Assembly: GCF_014199335.1 (NCBI RefSeq)
Contig: NZ_JACIJI010000001.1
Coordinates: 992,001-1,056,000 of the forward strand
DNA from: Stakelama sediminis
GTDB lineage: Bacteria > Pseudomonadota > Alphaproteobacteria > Sphingomonadales > Sphingomonadaceae
Direction: 5' to 3'
Length of the DNA stretch: 64,000 nucleotides
How positions within the stretch are numbered: the stretch's first letter is position 1; every line of letters begins with the position of its first letter. Shown here one piece after another: positions 41,516 through 50,559 of the stretch. The notes below the pieces were generated by a model. It saw only the letters and a list, made by a program, of their open reading frames with translations. It was not told where the DNA came from and did no database searches. The position numbers and the translations under genes were made by a program.

Positions 41516-43990
41516 ATGGTTGAGCGCCTTCCCATCCACGCCGTCCTGCCGGACCTGCTCGCCACGCTCGATGCGCGGGCCAGCGCGGTGCTGGTCGCGC
41601 CGCCGGGCGCGGGCAAGACCACTGCGGTCGCCCCGGCCCTGCTCGACCGCGCCTGGTGCACGGGCGAAGTGCTGCTGCTCTCCCCGCGCAGGCTGGCGGC
41701 ACGCGCGGCGGCCGAACGCATGGCGGCACTGGCGGGCGAACCGGTGGGGCAGCACTTCGGCTATGCGACGCGGATGGACAGCAAACGCTCGTCCGCGACG
41801 CGCGTGACGGTGCTGACCGAGGGGATTTTCGTCAACCGTATCCAGTCCGACCCCGAACTGGCGGGCGTCTCTGCCGTGCTGTTCGACGAAGTGCATGAAC
41901 GCAGCCTCGACAGCGATTTCGGGCTGGCGCTGGCGCTCGACGTACAGGGCGCGCTGCGGCCTGACCTGCGGCTGATCGCCATGTCGGCGACGCTCGACGG
42001 CGCGCGCTTTTCCGGGCTGATGGACGATGCCCCCGTGATCGAGAGCGCAGGGCGCAGCCACCCGCTCACCCTGCGCCATATCGGCACCAGCCCCGAAAAG
42101 CGGATCGAGGATGCCATGGCAGGCGCGATTCGCACCGCGCTGCGCGAAGAAACCGGGGGCATCCTCGCCTTCCTGCCCGGCGTGGCGGAGATTGAGCGCA
42201 CCGCCGAACGGCTGACGGGGTTACGGGACGACATCGCCCTCCACCGCCTGCACGGCAGCCTCGACCCCGCTGCCCAGCGCGCGGCCATCGCCCCCGATCC
42301 CGACGGGCGGCGCAAGCTGGTCCTCGCCACCTCGATTGCCGAAACCTCGCTCACCCTCGACGGCATTCGCGTGGTGGTCGATTCGGGACTGGCGCGCAGG
42401 CCCCGCTACGACCGCGCCGCCGGGATGACCCGCCTCGTCACCGAACGCGCCAGTCAGGCGGCGGTGACGCAGCGCGCGGGCCGTGCCGCGCGGCAGGGGC
42501 CGGGCACCGCCTATCGCCTGTGGGAGGAAGCGGCGACCAAGGGGCTGCCGCGTTTCGACCCGCCCGAAATCCTCGAATCCGACCTGTCGCCGCTGGTGCT
42601 CGACTGCGCGCGCTGGGGCGTCACCGATCCGCAGAGCCTGCGCTGGCTCGATCCGCCGCCCGCCGCCGGGATTGCCGAAGCGCGCACCCGGCTCGAACGG
42701 CTCGATGCGCTCGATGACAGCGGCCGCCCGACTTCGCATGGCGAAGCGATAGCCCGCCTGCCGCTGCCGCCCCGGCTGGGCCATATGCTGTTGCGCGCCG
42801 CCGAGCGGGGCTTTGCGGGCACTGCTGCGCAGGTCGCGGTGCTGCTCGGCGAGCGCGGGCTGGGCGGCAATGACGCCGACCTCGAACACCGGTTGCGCCG
42901 CTGGGGCAGCGAACGCGGACGCCGCGCCGACGCCGCGCGCAGGCTCGCCGCGCGCTGGGCCGGATCGGTCGGCGCGGAACCGCAATCCGGCGCGCCCGAT
43001 CCCGACGCGGTGGCGCAGGCGGTCGCCCTTGCCTTTCCCGACCGGATCGCCCGGCGACAGGACAGCAACGGCGAACGCTGGACGGCGGCAAGCGGGCGAC
43101 GCTTCCGGCTCGATCCCGCCTCCAGCCTTGCCCGGCACGAATGGCTGGCGGTGGCGGAGACGCAGGGCGCGGCGGCGAGCGCGCGCATCCTGTCGGCGGC
43201 ACCCATCCCTGCCGAGGCCGTCGAACGCTGGTTCGCCGACCGCATCGCCACGCAGCGCCATGTCCGTTTCGACTCTGCTACCGGCGCGGTGACGGCGGCG
43301 CGCGAAAAGCGGCTGGGCGCGATCCGGCTGGCCGGCGGTCCCGACAGCGACGCCTCGCAAGCCGAAATCGCCGCCGCGCTGCTGGCGGGCGTGCGCGACC
43401 ATGGGCTGGACCTGTTGCCATGGCCCGCCGAAGCGCTGGCCCTGCGCGCCCGCGCCGCGTTCGCCGCCGGTCATGGCGGGCCGGAGGTCGCGCTCGACGA
43501 TGCCGCCCTGCTGGAACGTGCCGATGCATGGCTCGAACCGCTACTGGCCAGCGCGCGGCGGCTCGATGCGATTCGCGCTCCCGCGCTGACGACGGCGCTG
43601 GAGGGGTTGCTCGGCTGGAACGGGATGCAGGCGCTCAACCGCCTCGCCCCCGCACGCTTCACCACCCCCGCCGGGTCCGGCCATGCCATCGACTATGGCG
43701 CGGAGGGCGGGCCGAAGGTCGAGCTGCGCGTGCAGTCGCTGTTCGGCCTCGCCACCCATCCCACCGTCGCGCGCGGTGCCGTGCCGCTGGTGCTCAGCCT
43801 CACCTCCCCCGCCGGACGCCCGATTCAGACCACGCGCGACCTGCCCGGTTTCTGGGCGGGAAGCTGGCAGGCGGTGGCAAAGGAAATGCGCGGCCGCTAT
43901 CCCAAACATCCCTGGCCCGACGATCCCGCGAACGCCGCCCCGACACTGCGCACGAAAAAGGCAGATGCACGCGCGCAAAAAAATGGCTAG
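41516..43990 (+). CDS. hrpB: ATP-dependent helicase HrpB
   Basis: 824-aa DEAH-type helicase. N-terminal motif I APPGAGKTT near residue 28, motif II DEVH (LFDEVHERSLDSDFG), SAT (IAMSATLDG), motif VI QRAGRAARQGPGTAYRLW, and a C-terminal HrpB domain (PLVLSLTSPAGRPIQTTRDLPGFW). Role of HrpB in bacteria is poorly defined; RNA or ribosome functions are suspected. The start is uncertain: ATG 41516 gives the usual N-terminus, but an in-frame GTG at 41495 is possible and neither has a clear ribosome site. NDUFS4 follows 37 nt later. Confidence 0.93.
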   Translation: MVERLPIHAVLPDLLATLDARASAVLVAPPGAGKTTAVAPALLDRAWCTGEVLLLSPRRLAARAAAERMAALAGEPVGQHFGYATRMDSKRSSATRVTVLTEGIFVNRIQSDPELAGVSAVLFDEVHERSLDSDFGLALALDVQGALRPDLRLIAMSATLDGARFSGLMDDAPVIESAGRSHPLTLRHIGTSPEKRIEDAMAGAIRTALREETGGILAFLPGVAEIERTAERLTGLRDDIALHRLHGSLDPAAQRAAIAPDPDGRRKLVLATSIAETSLTLDGIRVVVDSGLARRPRYDRAAGMTRLVTERASQAAVTQRAGRAARQGPGTAYRLWEEAATKGLPRFDPPEILESDLSPLVLDCARWGVTDPQSLRWLDPPPAAGIAEARTRLERLDALDDSGRPTSHGEAIARLPLPPRLGHMLLRAAERGFAGTAAQVAVLLGERGLGGNDADLEHRLRRWGSERGRRADAARRLAARWAGSVGAEPQSGAPDPDAVAQAVALAFPDRIARRQDSNGERWTAASGRRFRLDPASSLARHEWLAVAETQGAAASARILSAAPIPAEAVERWFADRIATQRHVRFDSATGAVTAAREKRLGAIRLAGGPDSDASQAEIAAALLAGVRDHGLDLLPWPAEALALRARAAFAAGHGGPEVALDDAALLERADAWLEPLLASARRLDAIRAPALTTALEGLLGWNGMQALNRLAPARFTTPAGSGHAIDYGAEGGPKVELRVQSLFGLATHPTVARGAVPLVLSLTSPAGRPIQTTRDLPGFWAGSWQAVAKEMRGRYPKHPWPDDPANAAPTLRTKKADARAQKNG

Positions 43991-44027
43991 AGGGACTCGA
44001 TCAGGCGCAACTTTGGAAAGGAACACC

Positions 44028-44309
44028 GTGGCTGTCGCGCGAATCTATCAACGCCCCAAAAACGCAATGCAGTCGGGCCGTGCGCGCACCGACCGCTGGG
44101 TCGTCGAGTTCGAGCAGACCGAACGGCAGGAACCCGATCCGCTGACCGGCTGGGCCGGGCACGGCAACACCGCCGCTCAGGTGCGGATGCTGTTCCCGAC
44201 GCTGGAGGCCGCACAGGCCTATTGCGACCGCGAAGGGCACAGCTACCACGTCGTCCCCGCCCCCGAACGCAAGCTGAAGCTGCAGGCCTACGCCGACAAT
44301 TTCCGTTGA
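44028..44309 (+). CDS. NDUFS4-like ETC complex I subunit
   Basis: 93-aa protein starting at GTG 44028 with AAAGGA upstream. The sequence VARIYQRPKNAMQSGRARTDRWVVEFEQT and the C-terminal YHVVPAPERKLKLQAYADNF match the ETC_C1_NDUFS4 family, an accessory subunit of complex I shared by alphaproteobacteria and mitochondria. It is far from any nuo gene cluster in this window. It lies in the hrpB direction, convergent with the NUDIX gene. Confidence 0.9.
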   Translation: MAVARIYQRPKNAMQSGRARTDRWVVEFEQTERQEPDPLTGWAGHGNTAAQVRMLFPTLEAAQAYCDREGHSYHVVPAPERKLKLQAYADNFR

Positions 44310-44324
44310 GTTGGTGAAGGCGGA

Positions 44325-44864
44325 TTACGGCTTTTCCGCCAATATCCCCGCGCCCAGCAACAGCAGTAATTTGACGTCCATCGCCATCCCTTCGGCACGG
44401 CGCGCGGCGACATAGTCGGCGATGCCGGACAGCGGCACGCGATGGACGCGGATATCCTCATCCTCCACCCCGCCGCCTTCGCTCACCCGCGTCAGGCCGG
44501 TGGCACGGACCAGCGTGAAGCCTTCCGACGCCATGCCGGGGGAGGAGAAAAACTCGCCCAGCGATTCGACCTGCGCCGCGCGATAGCCGGTTTCCTCCTC
44601 CAGCTCGCGTGCCGCGCTCGCAAGGGCAGTTTCCCCCGCATCCTGATCGCCGACCAGCCCGGCGGGCAGTTCGAGGCATCGGCGCTGCAACGGTGCGCGA
44701 TACTGATCGACCAGCAGCACGTCGCCATCGACCACCGCCAGAATGACGGCGGCGCGAATCCCGCGTGCGCGTGAAACATATTCCCACCGGCCCTGCCGCT
44801 TCATCGTCAGCCAGTCGCCGGCCCACAGGGTCTCGACGGGCTTGTCGCTGTCATGGTTGCTCAT
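44325..44864 (-). CDS. NUDIX hydrolase (ADP-ribose pyrophosphatase-like)
   Basis: 179-aa NUDIX protein. The box reads GLVGDQDAGETALASAARELEEETGY, with REL-x-EE metal ligands. The preceding VSRARGIRAAVILAVVDGDVLLVDQYR and PLQRRCLELPAG match ADP-ribose pyrophosphatase NudF-type enzymes. It overlaps the upstream TPM gene by 4 nt (ATGA), so it is the last gene of lemA-TPM-TPM-nudix. Confidence 0.88.
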   Translation of the reverse strand: MSNHDSDKPVETLWAGDWLTMKRQGRWEYVSRARGIRAAVILAVVDGDVLLVDQYRAPLQRRCLELPAGLVGDQDAGETALASAARELEEETGYRAAQVESLGEFFSSPGMASEGFTLVRATGLTRVSEGGGVEDEDIRVHRVPLSGIADYVAARRAEGMAMDVKLLLLLGAGILAEKP

Positions 44865-45532
44865 AATTCGATCAGGCGATCCGGTAGTTCATTGGGGTTG
44901 CCGTCGCTTTTGGGGAAATGCTCGGCCAGCACCGCGCCGATCTGCGTCACCGCATCGGCCATGCCGTCGCCCGGCCTGCCGTCCTTCATCGCCGTGACCA
45001 GCGCCGCCATCGCCTCGCCCCAGACATCCTCTGCCACGCGTTCGTGAATCCCTGCTTCGGCGACGATCTCCGCCCGCCGTTCGGCCAGCGAGACATATAG
45101 GAGCACGCCCGTCGATGCCGCCGTGCGCTGTTCGGCCGAGGTACGGAACAGCGCCAGCGCCTTTGCCCGCACGCGCCGCTCCTCGATAAAGCCCGGCGTC
45201 AGCGCCAGCCGCACCGCCATCGACACCATCGCCACACGCATCAGCAGGAAAACGAGCGCCATCAGCAACAATAGCGTGGTCAGCAACCCGTCGAGCGGCA
45301 CCGAACTGGCCCAGCGATCCGCAAACGGCGCATAGAGCCACTCGATCACCGGATAATACCAGGCGGCCAGCGCGCCGACGAAAAAGCTCGCCAGCACCGC
45401 CCAGTGCAAGGCGACATCGGTATAGCCGTCGGACTGCCGCGCGACGATGGTGACGATTTCGCCATCGGTGTCGCGCTCCGCCGCGGTCACGGCCTCGGAC
45501 ACGCGCTGACGATCCTGTGCGCTGATCTGCAT
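44861..45532 (-). CDS. TPM domain membrane protein
   Basis: 223-aa protein with a TPM_phosphatase-type domain (QRVSEAVTAAERDTDGEIVTIVARQSDGYTDVALHWAV) plus two or three membrane helices in the middle (VLASFFVGALAAWYYP, LLTTLLLLMALVFLLMRVAM) and a C-terminal ERRAEIVAEAGIHERV segment. Members accompany LemA and YgcG-like TPM proteins; function unknown. The ATG at 45532 overlaps the preceding stop (TGATG); an ATG at 45538 is too close to the ribosome site. Also overlaps the NUDIX gene. Confidence 0.85.
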   Translation of the reverse strand: MQISAQDRQRVSEAVTAAERDTDGEIVTIVARQSDGYTDVALHWAVLASFFVGALAAWYYPVIEWLYAPFADRWASSVPLDGLLTTLLLLMALVFLLMRVAMVSMAVRLALTPGFIEERRVRAKALALFRTSAEQRTAASTGVLLYVSLAERRAEIVAEAGIHERVAEDVWGEAMAALVTAMKDGRPGDGMADAVTQIGAVLAEHFPKSDGNPNELPDRLIEL

Positions 45533-46416
45533 CACCATCCCCCGGTCGCGCCGCCGCCGCCGAACGATCCGCCACCGCCGCCGGTGAAACCGCCGCCGCC
45601 CCAGCCGCCGCCACCGCCGGACGAACCCCCGCCCCAGCCGCCACCGCCGCCCCAGGACGATCCGCCGCGCGATCCGCTGCTCATCGCGTCGATCGCGCTC
45701 CACAACAGGATATCGCCCAGAATGCCGTGGCGACGATAGCGCCGCCCCCACGGCCCGCGCCGCGCGCGCCGGTGCCGCAGCATCGGCAGGATGAAGAAGA
45801 AGAACAATATGCCCAGCCAGAAGATCAGCCCGACCGGCACGCCGCCACCGCCCTTGCTGCTGCGCTTGTGCGTCTTGTCATATTCGGCCACCGCCGCCTG
45901 CGTCGCCGCGCGTGCCTCTTCCGGCGATGCGCTGAGCTGTTTGATGATCGCGTCCGTGCCCGCCTCTATCGCGCCGGGAATGTCGCCCGCACGCAATTTC
46001 GGCATCATGTCGCGATTGATGATGACGCTCGACAGCGCATCGGTCAGCACCGGTTCCAGCCCGTATCCCACCTCGATACGCGGGCCGCGATGGCCGGGTT
46101 TTTCATTGGGTGCGATGAACAGGATCGCGCCGTTGTCCGCCCCTTTCAGCCCGACCCCCCAGGCGCGCCCCATGCGATAGCCGTAATCCTCGATCGGATA
46201 GCCCTGCAGGCTGGGAATCGTCGCGACGATCAGTTGCCGGTGCGTGGTCTGTTGCAGCTTGTCGAGCTTCGCGGTCAGGTCCGCCTTGACCTGCGGCGGC
46301 AGGACGTTGGCGGCATCGACGACGAAGCCCGTCAGCTTGGGGAATGTCTGCGCGCTCGCCGGCAGGGCGACGAGCGACAACAGGCAGATCAGGAAAAAGC
46401 GGCGCAGCATCGCCAT
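45532..46416 (-). CDS. TPM domain protein with Gly-rich tail (YgcG-like)
   Basis: 294-aa exported protein. Signal peptide RRFFLICLLSLVALPASAQ, TPM domain (LTGFVVDAANVLPPQVKADLTAKLDKLQ, PIEDYGYRMGRAWGVGLKGADNGAILFIAPNEK), one membrane helix (VGLIFWLGILFFFFILPML), then a Gly/Trp/Ser tail of GGGGGWGGGSSGGGGGWGGG type. Such proteins are thought to act at the envelope with LemA. The tail is GC-rich and repetitive at DNA level. It is 6 nt after lemA and overlaps the next TPM gene. Confidence 0.9.
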   Translation of the reverse strand: MAMLRRFFLICLLSLVALPASAQTFPKLTGFVVDAANVLPPQVKADLTAKLDKLQQTTHRQLIVATIPSLQGYPIEDYGYRMGRAWGVGLKGADNGAILFIAPNEKPGHRGPRIEVGYGLEPVLTDALSSVIINRDMMPKLRAGDIPGAIEAGTDAIIKQLSASPEEARAATQAAVAEYDKTHKRSSKGGGGVPVGLIFWLGILFFFFILPMLRHRRARRGPWGRRYRRHGILGDILLWSAIDAMSSGSRGGSSWGGGGGWGGGSSGGGGGWGGGGFTGGGGGSFGGGGATGGW

Positions 46417-46421
46417 GACGA

Positions 46422-47006
46422 TCAGCTACCGAAATTGACGGTCGGGGCCTTGTCGGCTCCCGCCTGTGCCTCGAACGGGGTCATCGGCTTGGCGCCATAG
46501 AACACCTTCGCGCCGATCGCGTCGGGGAAGGTGCGGATGCGCGTGTTATACGCCTGTACCGCCTGATTATAGTCGCGCCGCGCGATCGCGATGCGATTCT
46601 CGGTGCCTTCAAGCTGCGATTGCAGCGCCAGGAAATTGGTGTTCGATTTCAGGTCGGGATAGCTTTCCACCACCGTGCGCAACTGGCCCAGCGCCTGAGT
46701 CAGCTGGTTCTGCGCGCTGGAAAACTGTTTCAGCCGTTCGGGATTCGACAGGTCGTCGGTGGTGACGTTGATCGACGTCGCGCGCGCTCGCGCCTCGGTC
46801 ACATTGGTCAACACCTGATTTTCCTGCTTGGCATAGCCCTTTACCGTCGCCACCAGATTGGGGATCAGGTCGGCCCGGCGTTGATACTGGTTTTGTACCT
46901 CGCCCCATTTCGCCTTCACATTTTCCTGCGCGGTGGGCACGCTGTTCAGCCCGCACCCGGCGAGCGTCATCGCCAGCATCACCCCCAGAATCGCACGAAT
47001 CCGCAT
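46422..47006 (-). CDS. LemA family lipoprotein
   Basis: 194-aa protein with lipobox LAGC (Cys near 18) and a LemA helical bundle: NSVPTAQENVKAKWGEVQNQYQRRADLIPNLVATVKGYAKQE, then SSAQNQLTQALGQLRTVVESYPDLKSN. Widely found with TPM proteins; molecular role unknown. The ATG at 47006 follows GGAGGA. First gene of the lemA-TPM-TPM-nudix run and divergent from mscL (106 nt). Confidence 0.93.
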   Translation of the reverse strand: MRIRAILGVMLAMTLAGCGLNSVPTAQENVKAKWGEVQNQYQRRADLIPNLVATVKGYAKQENQVLTNVTEARARATSINVTTDDLSNPERLKQFSSAQNQLTQALGQLRTVVESYPDLKSNTNFLALQSQLEGTENRIAIARRDYNQAVQAYNTRIRTFPDAIGAKVFYGAKPMTPFEAQAGADKAPTVNFGS

Positions 47007-47112
47007 CTCGATCGTCCTCCAGACCTTGCTTTGCTCCCTTGTAACGACGCAAAGATCGTTTTGCGAACCCATTCGCACAGGCTCGGCCATGCCGTGAAAA
47101 GGAGGTGTTCTC

Positions 47113-47565
47113 ATGTGGCAGGATTTCAAGAAGTTCATCATGCGCGGCAACGTGCTCGATCTGGCGGTGGCGGTGATTATCGGCGGCGCCTTCACCACCA
47201 TCACCAAATCGCTGACGAATGACATCATCATGCCGGTCGTCGGCTGGCTGTTCGGCGGATTCGACTTTTCCAGCTATTTCATTCGCCTCGGCCCGATTCC
47301 CGCCACCTATAAGGGATCGCACACCAACTATGCCGCGCTGAAGGAAGCGGGCGTGCCGCTGTTCGGCTATGGCGAGTTCATCACCGTCACCATCAACTTC
47401 CTGATCCTCGCTTTCATCGTCTTCCTGATCGTGCGCGGCGTGAACAAGATGCTGGCCGAATTCGAAGAGAAGAAGCCCGAAGTTCCCGCCGCAGAGCCGA
47501 CCGATGTCGTGCTGTTGCGCGAAATCCGCGACGAACTGCGGGCGCGCCGCGGCAATACCGACTGA
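47113..47565 (+). CDS. mscL: large-conductance mechanosensitive channel
   Basis: 150-aa MscL: MWQDFKKFIMRGNVLDLAVAVIIGGAFTTITKSLTNDIIMPVVGWLFGG, with the first pore helix and the typical FxxxGNVxDLAVAVIIG motif, a periplasmic loop and a second helix (FITVTINFLILAFIVFLIVRGVNKM), then a charged C-terminal bundle. Homopentamer that opens under membrane tension during hypo-osmotic shock. AAAAGGAGG precedes the start. The protein's C-terminal EIRDELRARR is the usual end. Confidence 0.97.
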   Translation: MWQDFKKFIMRGNVLDLAVAVIIGGAFTTITKSLTNDIIMPVVGWLFGGFDFSSYFIRLGPIPATYKGSHTNYAALKEAGVPLFGYGEFITVTINFLILAFIVFLIVRGVNKMLAEFEEKKPEVPAAEPTDVVLLREIRDELRARRGNTD

Positions 47566-47598
47566 CGACGTTTCCGCTCTCCGCCCGCCGATCTTCGC

Positions 47599-47626
47599 TT
47601 GACAGCGTGGCCCGCATCGCTAGGGC
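47599..47626 (+). promoter_or_regulatory. candidate promoter of serC
   Basis: TTGACA at 47599-47604, 16-nt spacer and TAGGGC at 47621-47626. Transcription would begin at the start of the structured leader. Called by eye. Confidence 0.5.
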
Positions 47627-47682
47627 CGTCGGCGGGCCACGCGGTCCCAACGCCGCGCGTGCTCTCTGTAAGGAGAGTCTAT
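47627..47682 (+). promoter_or_regulatory. serC RNA motif-like leader
   Basis: Two hairpins precede the start codon. The first has a stem GGGCC/GGTCC around ACGC within an outer GGCG/CGCC. The second is CTCTC-TGTAAG-GAGAG and encloses the AAGGAG ribosome site, so it could hide it. This matches in position and form the serC RNA motif described upstream of serC in alphaproteobacteria. Regulation of translation is inferred. Confidence 0.6.
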
Positions 47683-48855
47683 ATGACTGATACGACTGTA
47701 CCCGGCGCTACGGTTGCGCCTGCCAAACCCGCCATCAAACCGGCGCGTCCCCATTTTTCCTCCGGTCCCTGCGCAAAGCCGCCCGGCTGGTCCCCTGAAA
47801 AACTGTTTCTCGATTCGCTCGGCCGCTCGCACCGTTCGAAGCTCGGCAAGGGCCGGCTGAAACGCGCGATCGACCTGACCCGCGACGTGCTGGGCATTCC
47901 CGATACGCATCGCATCGGCATCGTGCCCGCGTCCGACACCGGCGCCGTCGAAATGGCGATGTGGTCGATGCTGGGCGCGCGCCCCGTCACCACGCTTGCC
48001 TGGGAAAGCTTCGGTCAGGGCTGGGTGACCGATGCCGTCAAGCAGTTGAAGATCGACCCCACGGTACTGACCGCCGACTATGGCGCAATCGTCGATCTGG
48101 CGAGCGTCGATCAGAGCCATGACGTGATCTTCACCTGGAACGGCACGACCAGCGGTGTGCGCGTCCCCAATGGCGACTGGATTCGCGACGACCGCGAAGG
48201 ACTGACCTTCGCCGACGCGACCAGCGCGGTGTTCGCGATGGAACTGCCCTGGGACAAGCTCGACGTCACCACCTTCTCCTGGCAGAAGGTGATGGGCGGC
48301 GAAGGCGGCCATGGCGTCCTGATCCTCGGCCCCCGCGCGGTCGAGCGGCTGGAAAGCTTCACGCCCGACCGGCCCCTGCCCAAGATTTTCCGCATGACCA
48401 AAAGCGGCAAACTGATCGAGGGCATTTTCGAAGGTGCGACGATCAACACGCCTTCGATGCTGGCGGTCGAAGACTATCTCTTCGCGCTCGAATGGGCGCA
48501 GGAAATCGGCGGCCTCAACGCGCTGATCTCCCGCTCGACGGCGAACGCCACCGCGCTCGACCGCATCGTGCAGGCGCGCGACTGGCTCGACCATCTGCCC
48601 GCCGATCCCGCCATCCGCTCGAACACCAGCGTCTGCCTGAAGCTCGTCACCGACGCCGATGCCGACGCACAGGCCGCGATGGTCAAGAAAATGGCCTCGC
48701 TGCTCGAAGTCGAAGACGCGGCATACGACATTGCGGGCTATCGCGACGCGCCGCCGGGCCTGCGCATCTGGTGCGGCGCCACCGTCGACACCGGCGATAT
48801 CGAAGCGCTCGGCCCCTGGCTCGACTGGGCCTGGGAACAGGTCAAACCCGCTTAA
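47683..48855 (+). CDS. serC: phosphoserine transaminase
   Basis: 390-aa class V aminotransferase that converts 3-phosphohydroxypyruvate to phosphoserine with PLP. The PLP Lys lies in [37 protein letters not shown] near the N-terminus and [11 protein letters not shown] match the archaeal/alphaproteobacterial branch of SerC. The ATG at 47683 follows AAGGAG. serA follows after 107 nt containing a REP pair. The two give serine synthesis with SerB, not seen here. Confidence 0.95.
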   Translation: MTDTTVPGATVAPAKPAIKPARPHFSSGPCAKPPGWSPEKLFLDSLGRSHRSKLGKGRLKRAIDLTRDVLGIPDTHRIGIVPASDTGAVEMAMWSMLGARPVTTLAWESFGQGWVTDAVKQLKIDPTVLTADYGAIVDLASVDQSHDVIFTWNGTTSGVRVPNGDWIRDDREGLTFADATSAVFAMELPWDKLDVTTFSWQKVMGGEGGHGVLILGPRAVERLESFTPDRPLPKIFRMTKSGKLIEGIFEGATINTPSMLAVEDYLFALEWAQEIGGLNALISRSTANATALDRIVQARDWLDHLPADPAIRSNTSVCLKLVTDADADAQAAMVKKMASLLEVEDAAYDIAGYRDAPPGLRIWCGATVDTGDIEALGPWLDWAWEQVKPA

Positions 48856-48867
48856 TCCCTTTCGCGC

Positions 48868-48947
48868 GTCACCCCGGCGAAAGCCGGGGTCGTTTCCCAA
48901 TTTCTGTGCCCTTTGCGGCACGAGATCCCGGCTTGTGCCGGGATGAC
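48868..48947. repeat. inverted REP pair between serC and serA
   Basis: Left palindrome 48871-48890 reads ACCCCGGC-GAAA-GCCGGGGT. Right palindrome 48925-48944 reads ATCCCGGC-TTGT-GCCGGGAT. The left copy begins GTC and the right copy ends GAC, so they form a head-to-head pair as in BIMEs. Between them is a small hairpin GTGCC-CTTTGC-GGCAC. Related to the copies flanking the GIY-YIG gene. Confidence 0.8.
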
Positions 48948-48962
48948 GAAGGATAAACACCC

Positions 48963-50540
48963 ATGCCCAAGGTACTTATTTCCGACAAGATGGACCCGAA
49001 AGCCGCCGAAATCTTCCGCGCCCGCGGGGTTGAGGTGGATGAAATCACCGGCAAGACGCCGGAAGAACTGAAAGCGATCATCGGCGAGTATGACGGCCTC
49101 GCCATCCGCTCCTCGACCAGGGTGACGCAGGAAATTCTCGACGCCGCCACCAATATGAAGGTGATCGGCCGCGCCGGCATCGGCGTTGACAATATCGACA
49201 TCCCCGCTGCCTCGGCCAAGGGCGTGGTCGTCATGAACACCCCGTTCGGCAACTCGATCACCACCGCCGAACACGCCATCGCGCTGATGTTCGCGCTCGC
49301 CCGCCAACTGCCGCAGGCCGATGCCTCGACCCAGGCGGGCAAGTGGGAAAAGTCGAAATTCATGGGCGTCGAGCTGACCGCCAAGACGCTGGGCCTGATC
49401 GGCGCGGGCAATATCGGCGGTATCGTCGCCGAACGCGCGCTCGGCCTGCGCATGAAGGTCATCGCCTATGATCCCTTCCTGACAGAGGAACGCGCGATCG
49501 AACTGGGCGTGGAGAAGGTCAATCTCGAAACCCTGCTGGCGCGGGCCGATTTCATCACCCTGCACACCCCGCTCACCGATCAGACACGCAACATCCTGTC
49601 GGCGGAAAATCTCGCCAAGACGAAAAAGGGCGTGCGCATCATCAACTGCGCGCGCGGCGGCCTGATCGACGAGGCGGCGCTGAAGCAGGGCCTCGAATCC
49701 GGCCATATCGCCGGTGCTGCACTCGACGTGTACGCCACCGAACCGGCGAAGGAAAATGCGCTGTTCGGCACGCCCAACTTCATCTCCACCCCGCATCTGG
49801 GCGCGTCGACGACCGAGGCGCAGGTCAATGTCGCCATTCAGGTCGCGGAACAGATGAGCGACTATCTGGTCTCGGGCGGCGTCACCAACGCGCTCAACAT
49901 GCCCAGCCTGTCGGCGGAAGAGGCACCGCGCCTCAAACCCTATATGGCATTGGCCGAAAAGCTCGGTTCGCTGGTCGGCCAGCTTGCCCATGGCCCGCTC
50001 AAATCGGTGGCGATCGAGACCGAGGGCGCGGCCGCCGAACTCAACCAGAAGCCGATCACCGGCGCCGTGCTCGCCGGGCTGATGCGTTCCTATTCGGACA
50101 CGGTGAACATGGTCAACGCCCCCTTTCTGGCAAAGGAACGCGGCCTCGACGTGCGCGAGGTGCGCCATGACCGCGAAGGCGATTACCACACGATGATCCG
50201 CGTCACCGTCAACACGGACGAGGGCGACCGCTCGGTCGCGGGCACGTTGTTCAGCGACGCCGCCCCGCGCCTGATCGAACTGTTCGGCATCAAGGTGGAG
50301 GCCGATCTGGTTGGTCATATGCTCTATGTCGTCAACGAAGACCGGCCCGGTTTCATCGGCAGCCTCGGCTCGCTGCTGGGCGAGGAAGGCATCAATATCG
50401 GCACCTTCCACCTCGGCCGCCGCGCCGCGGGCGGAGAGGCCGTGCTGCTGCTGTCGATCGACGACAATGCCGGTCCCGACCTGCTCAACAAGGTCAAGGC
50501 GCTGCCGGGCGTGAAAACCGCCATGGCACTTGCGTTCTGA
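48963..50540 (+). CDS. serA: D-3-phosphoglycerate dehydrogenase
   Basis: 525-aa dehydrogenase, first enzyme of serine synthesis. NAD-binding GLIGAGNIGGIVAERA near residue 143, catalytic His/Glu region (THLGASTTEAQVNVAIQVAEQ, PHLGAST), an intervening ASB domain and a C-terminal ACT domain (GHMLYVVNEDRPGFIGSLGSLLGEEGINIGTFHLGR) for serine feedback. It is preceded by a REP pair; start ATG 48963. hisZ follows 19 nt later. Confidence 0.97.
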   Translation: MPKVLISDKMDPKAAEIFRARGVEVDEITGKTPEELKAIIGEYDGLAIRSSTRVTQEILDAATNMKVIGRAGIGVDNIDIPAASAKGVVVMNTPFGNSITTAEHAIALMFALARQLPQADASTQAGKWEKSKFMGVELTAKTLGLIGAGNIGGIVAERALGLRMKVIAYDPFLTEERAIELGVEKVNLETLLARADFITLHTPLTDQTRNILSAENLAKTKKGVRIINCARGGLIDEAALKQGLESGHIAGAALDVYATEPAKENALFGTPNFISTPHLGASTTEAQVNVAIQVAEQMSDYLVSGGVTNALNMPSLSAEEAPRLKPYMALAEKLGSLVGQLAHGPLKSVAIETEGAAAELNQKPITGAVLAGLMRSYSDTVNMVNAPFLAKERGLDVREVRHDREGDYHTMIRVTVNTDEGDRSVAGTLFSDAAPRLIELFGIKVEADLVGHMLYVVNEDRPGFIGSLGSLLGEEGINIGTFHLGRRAAGGEAVLLLSIDDNAGPDLLNKVKALPGVKTAMALAF

Positions 50541-50559
50541 TCGGGCTAGGAGGCCGGAC

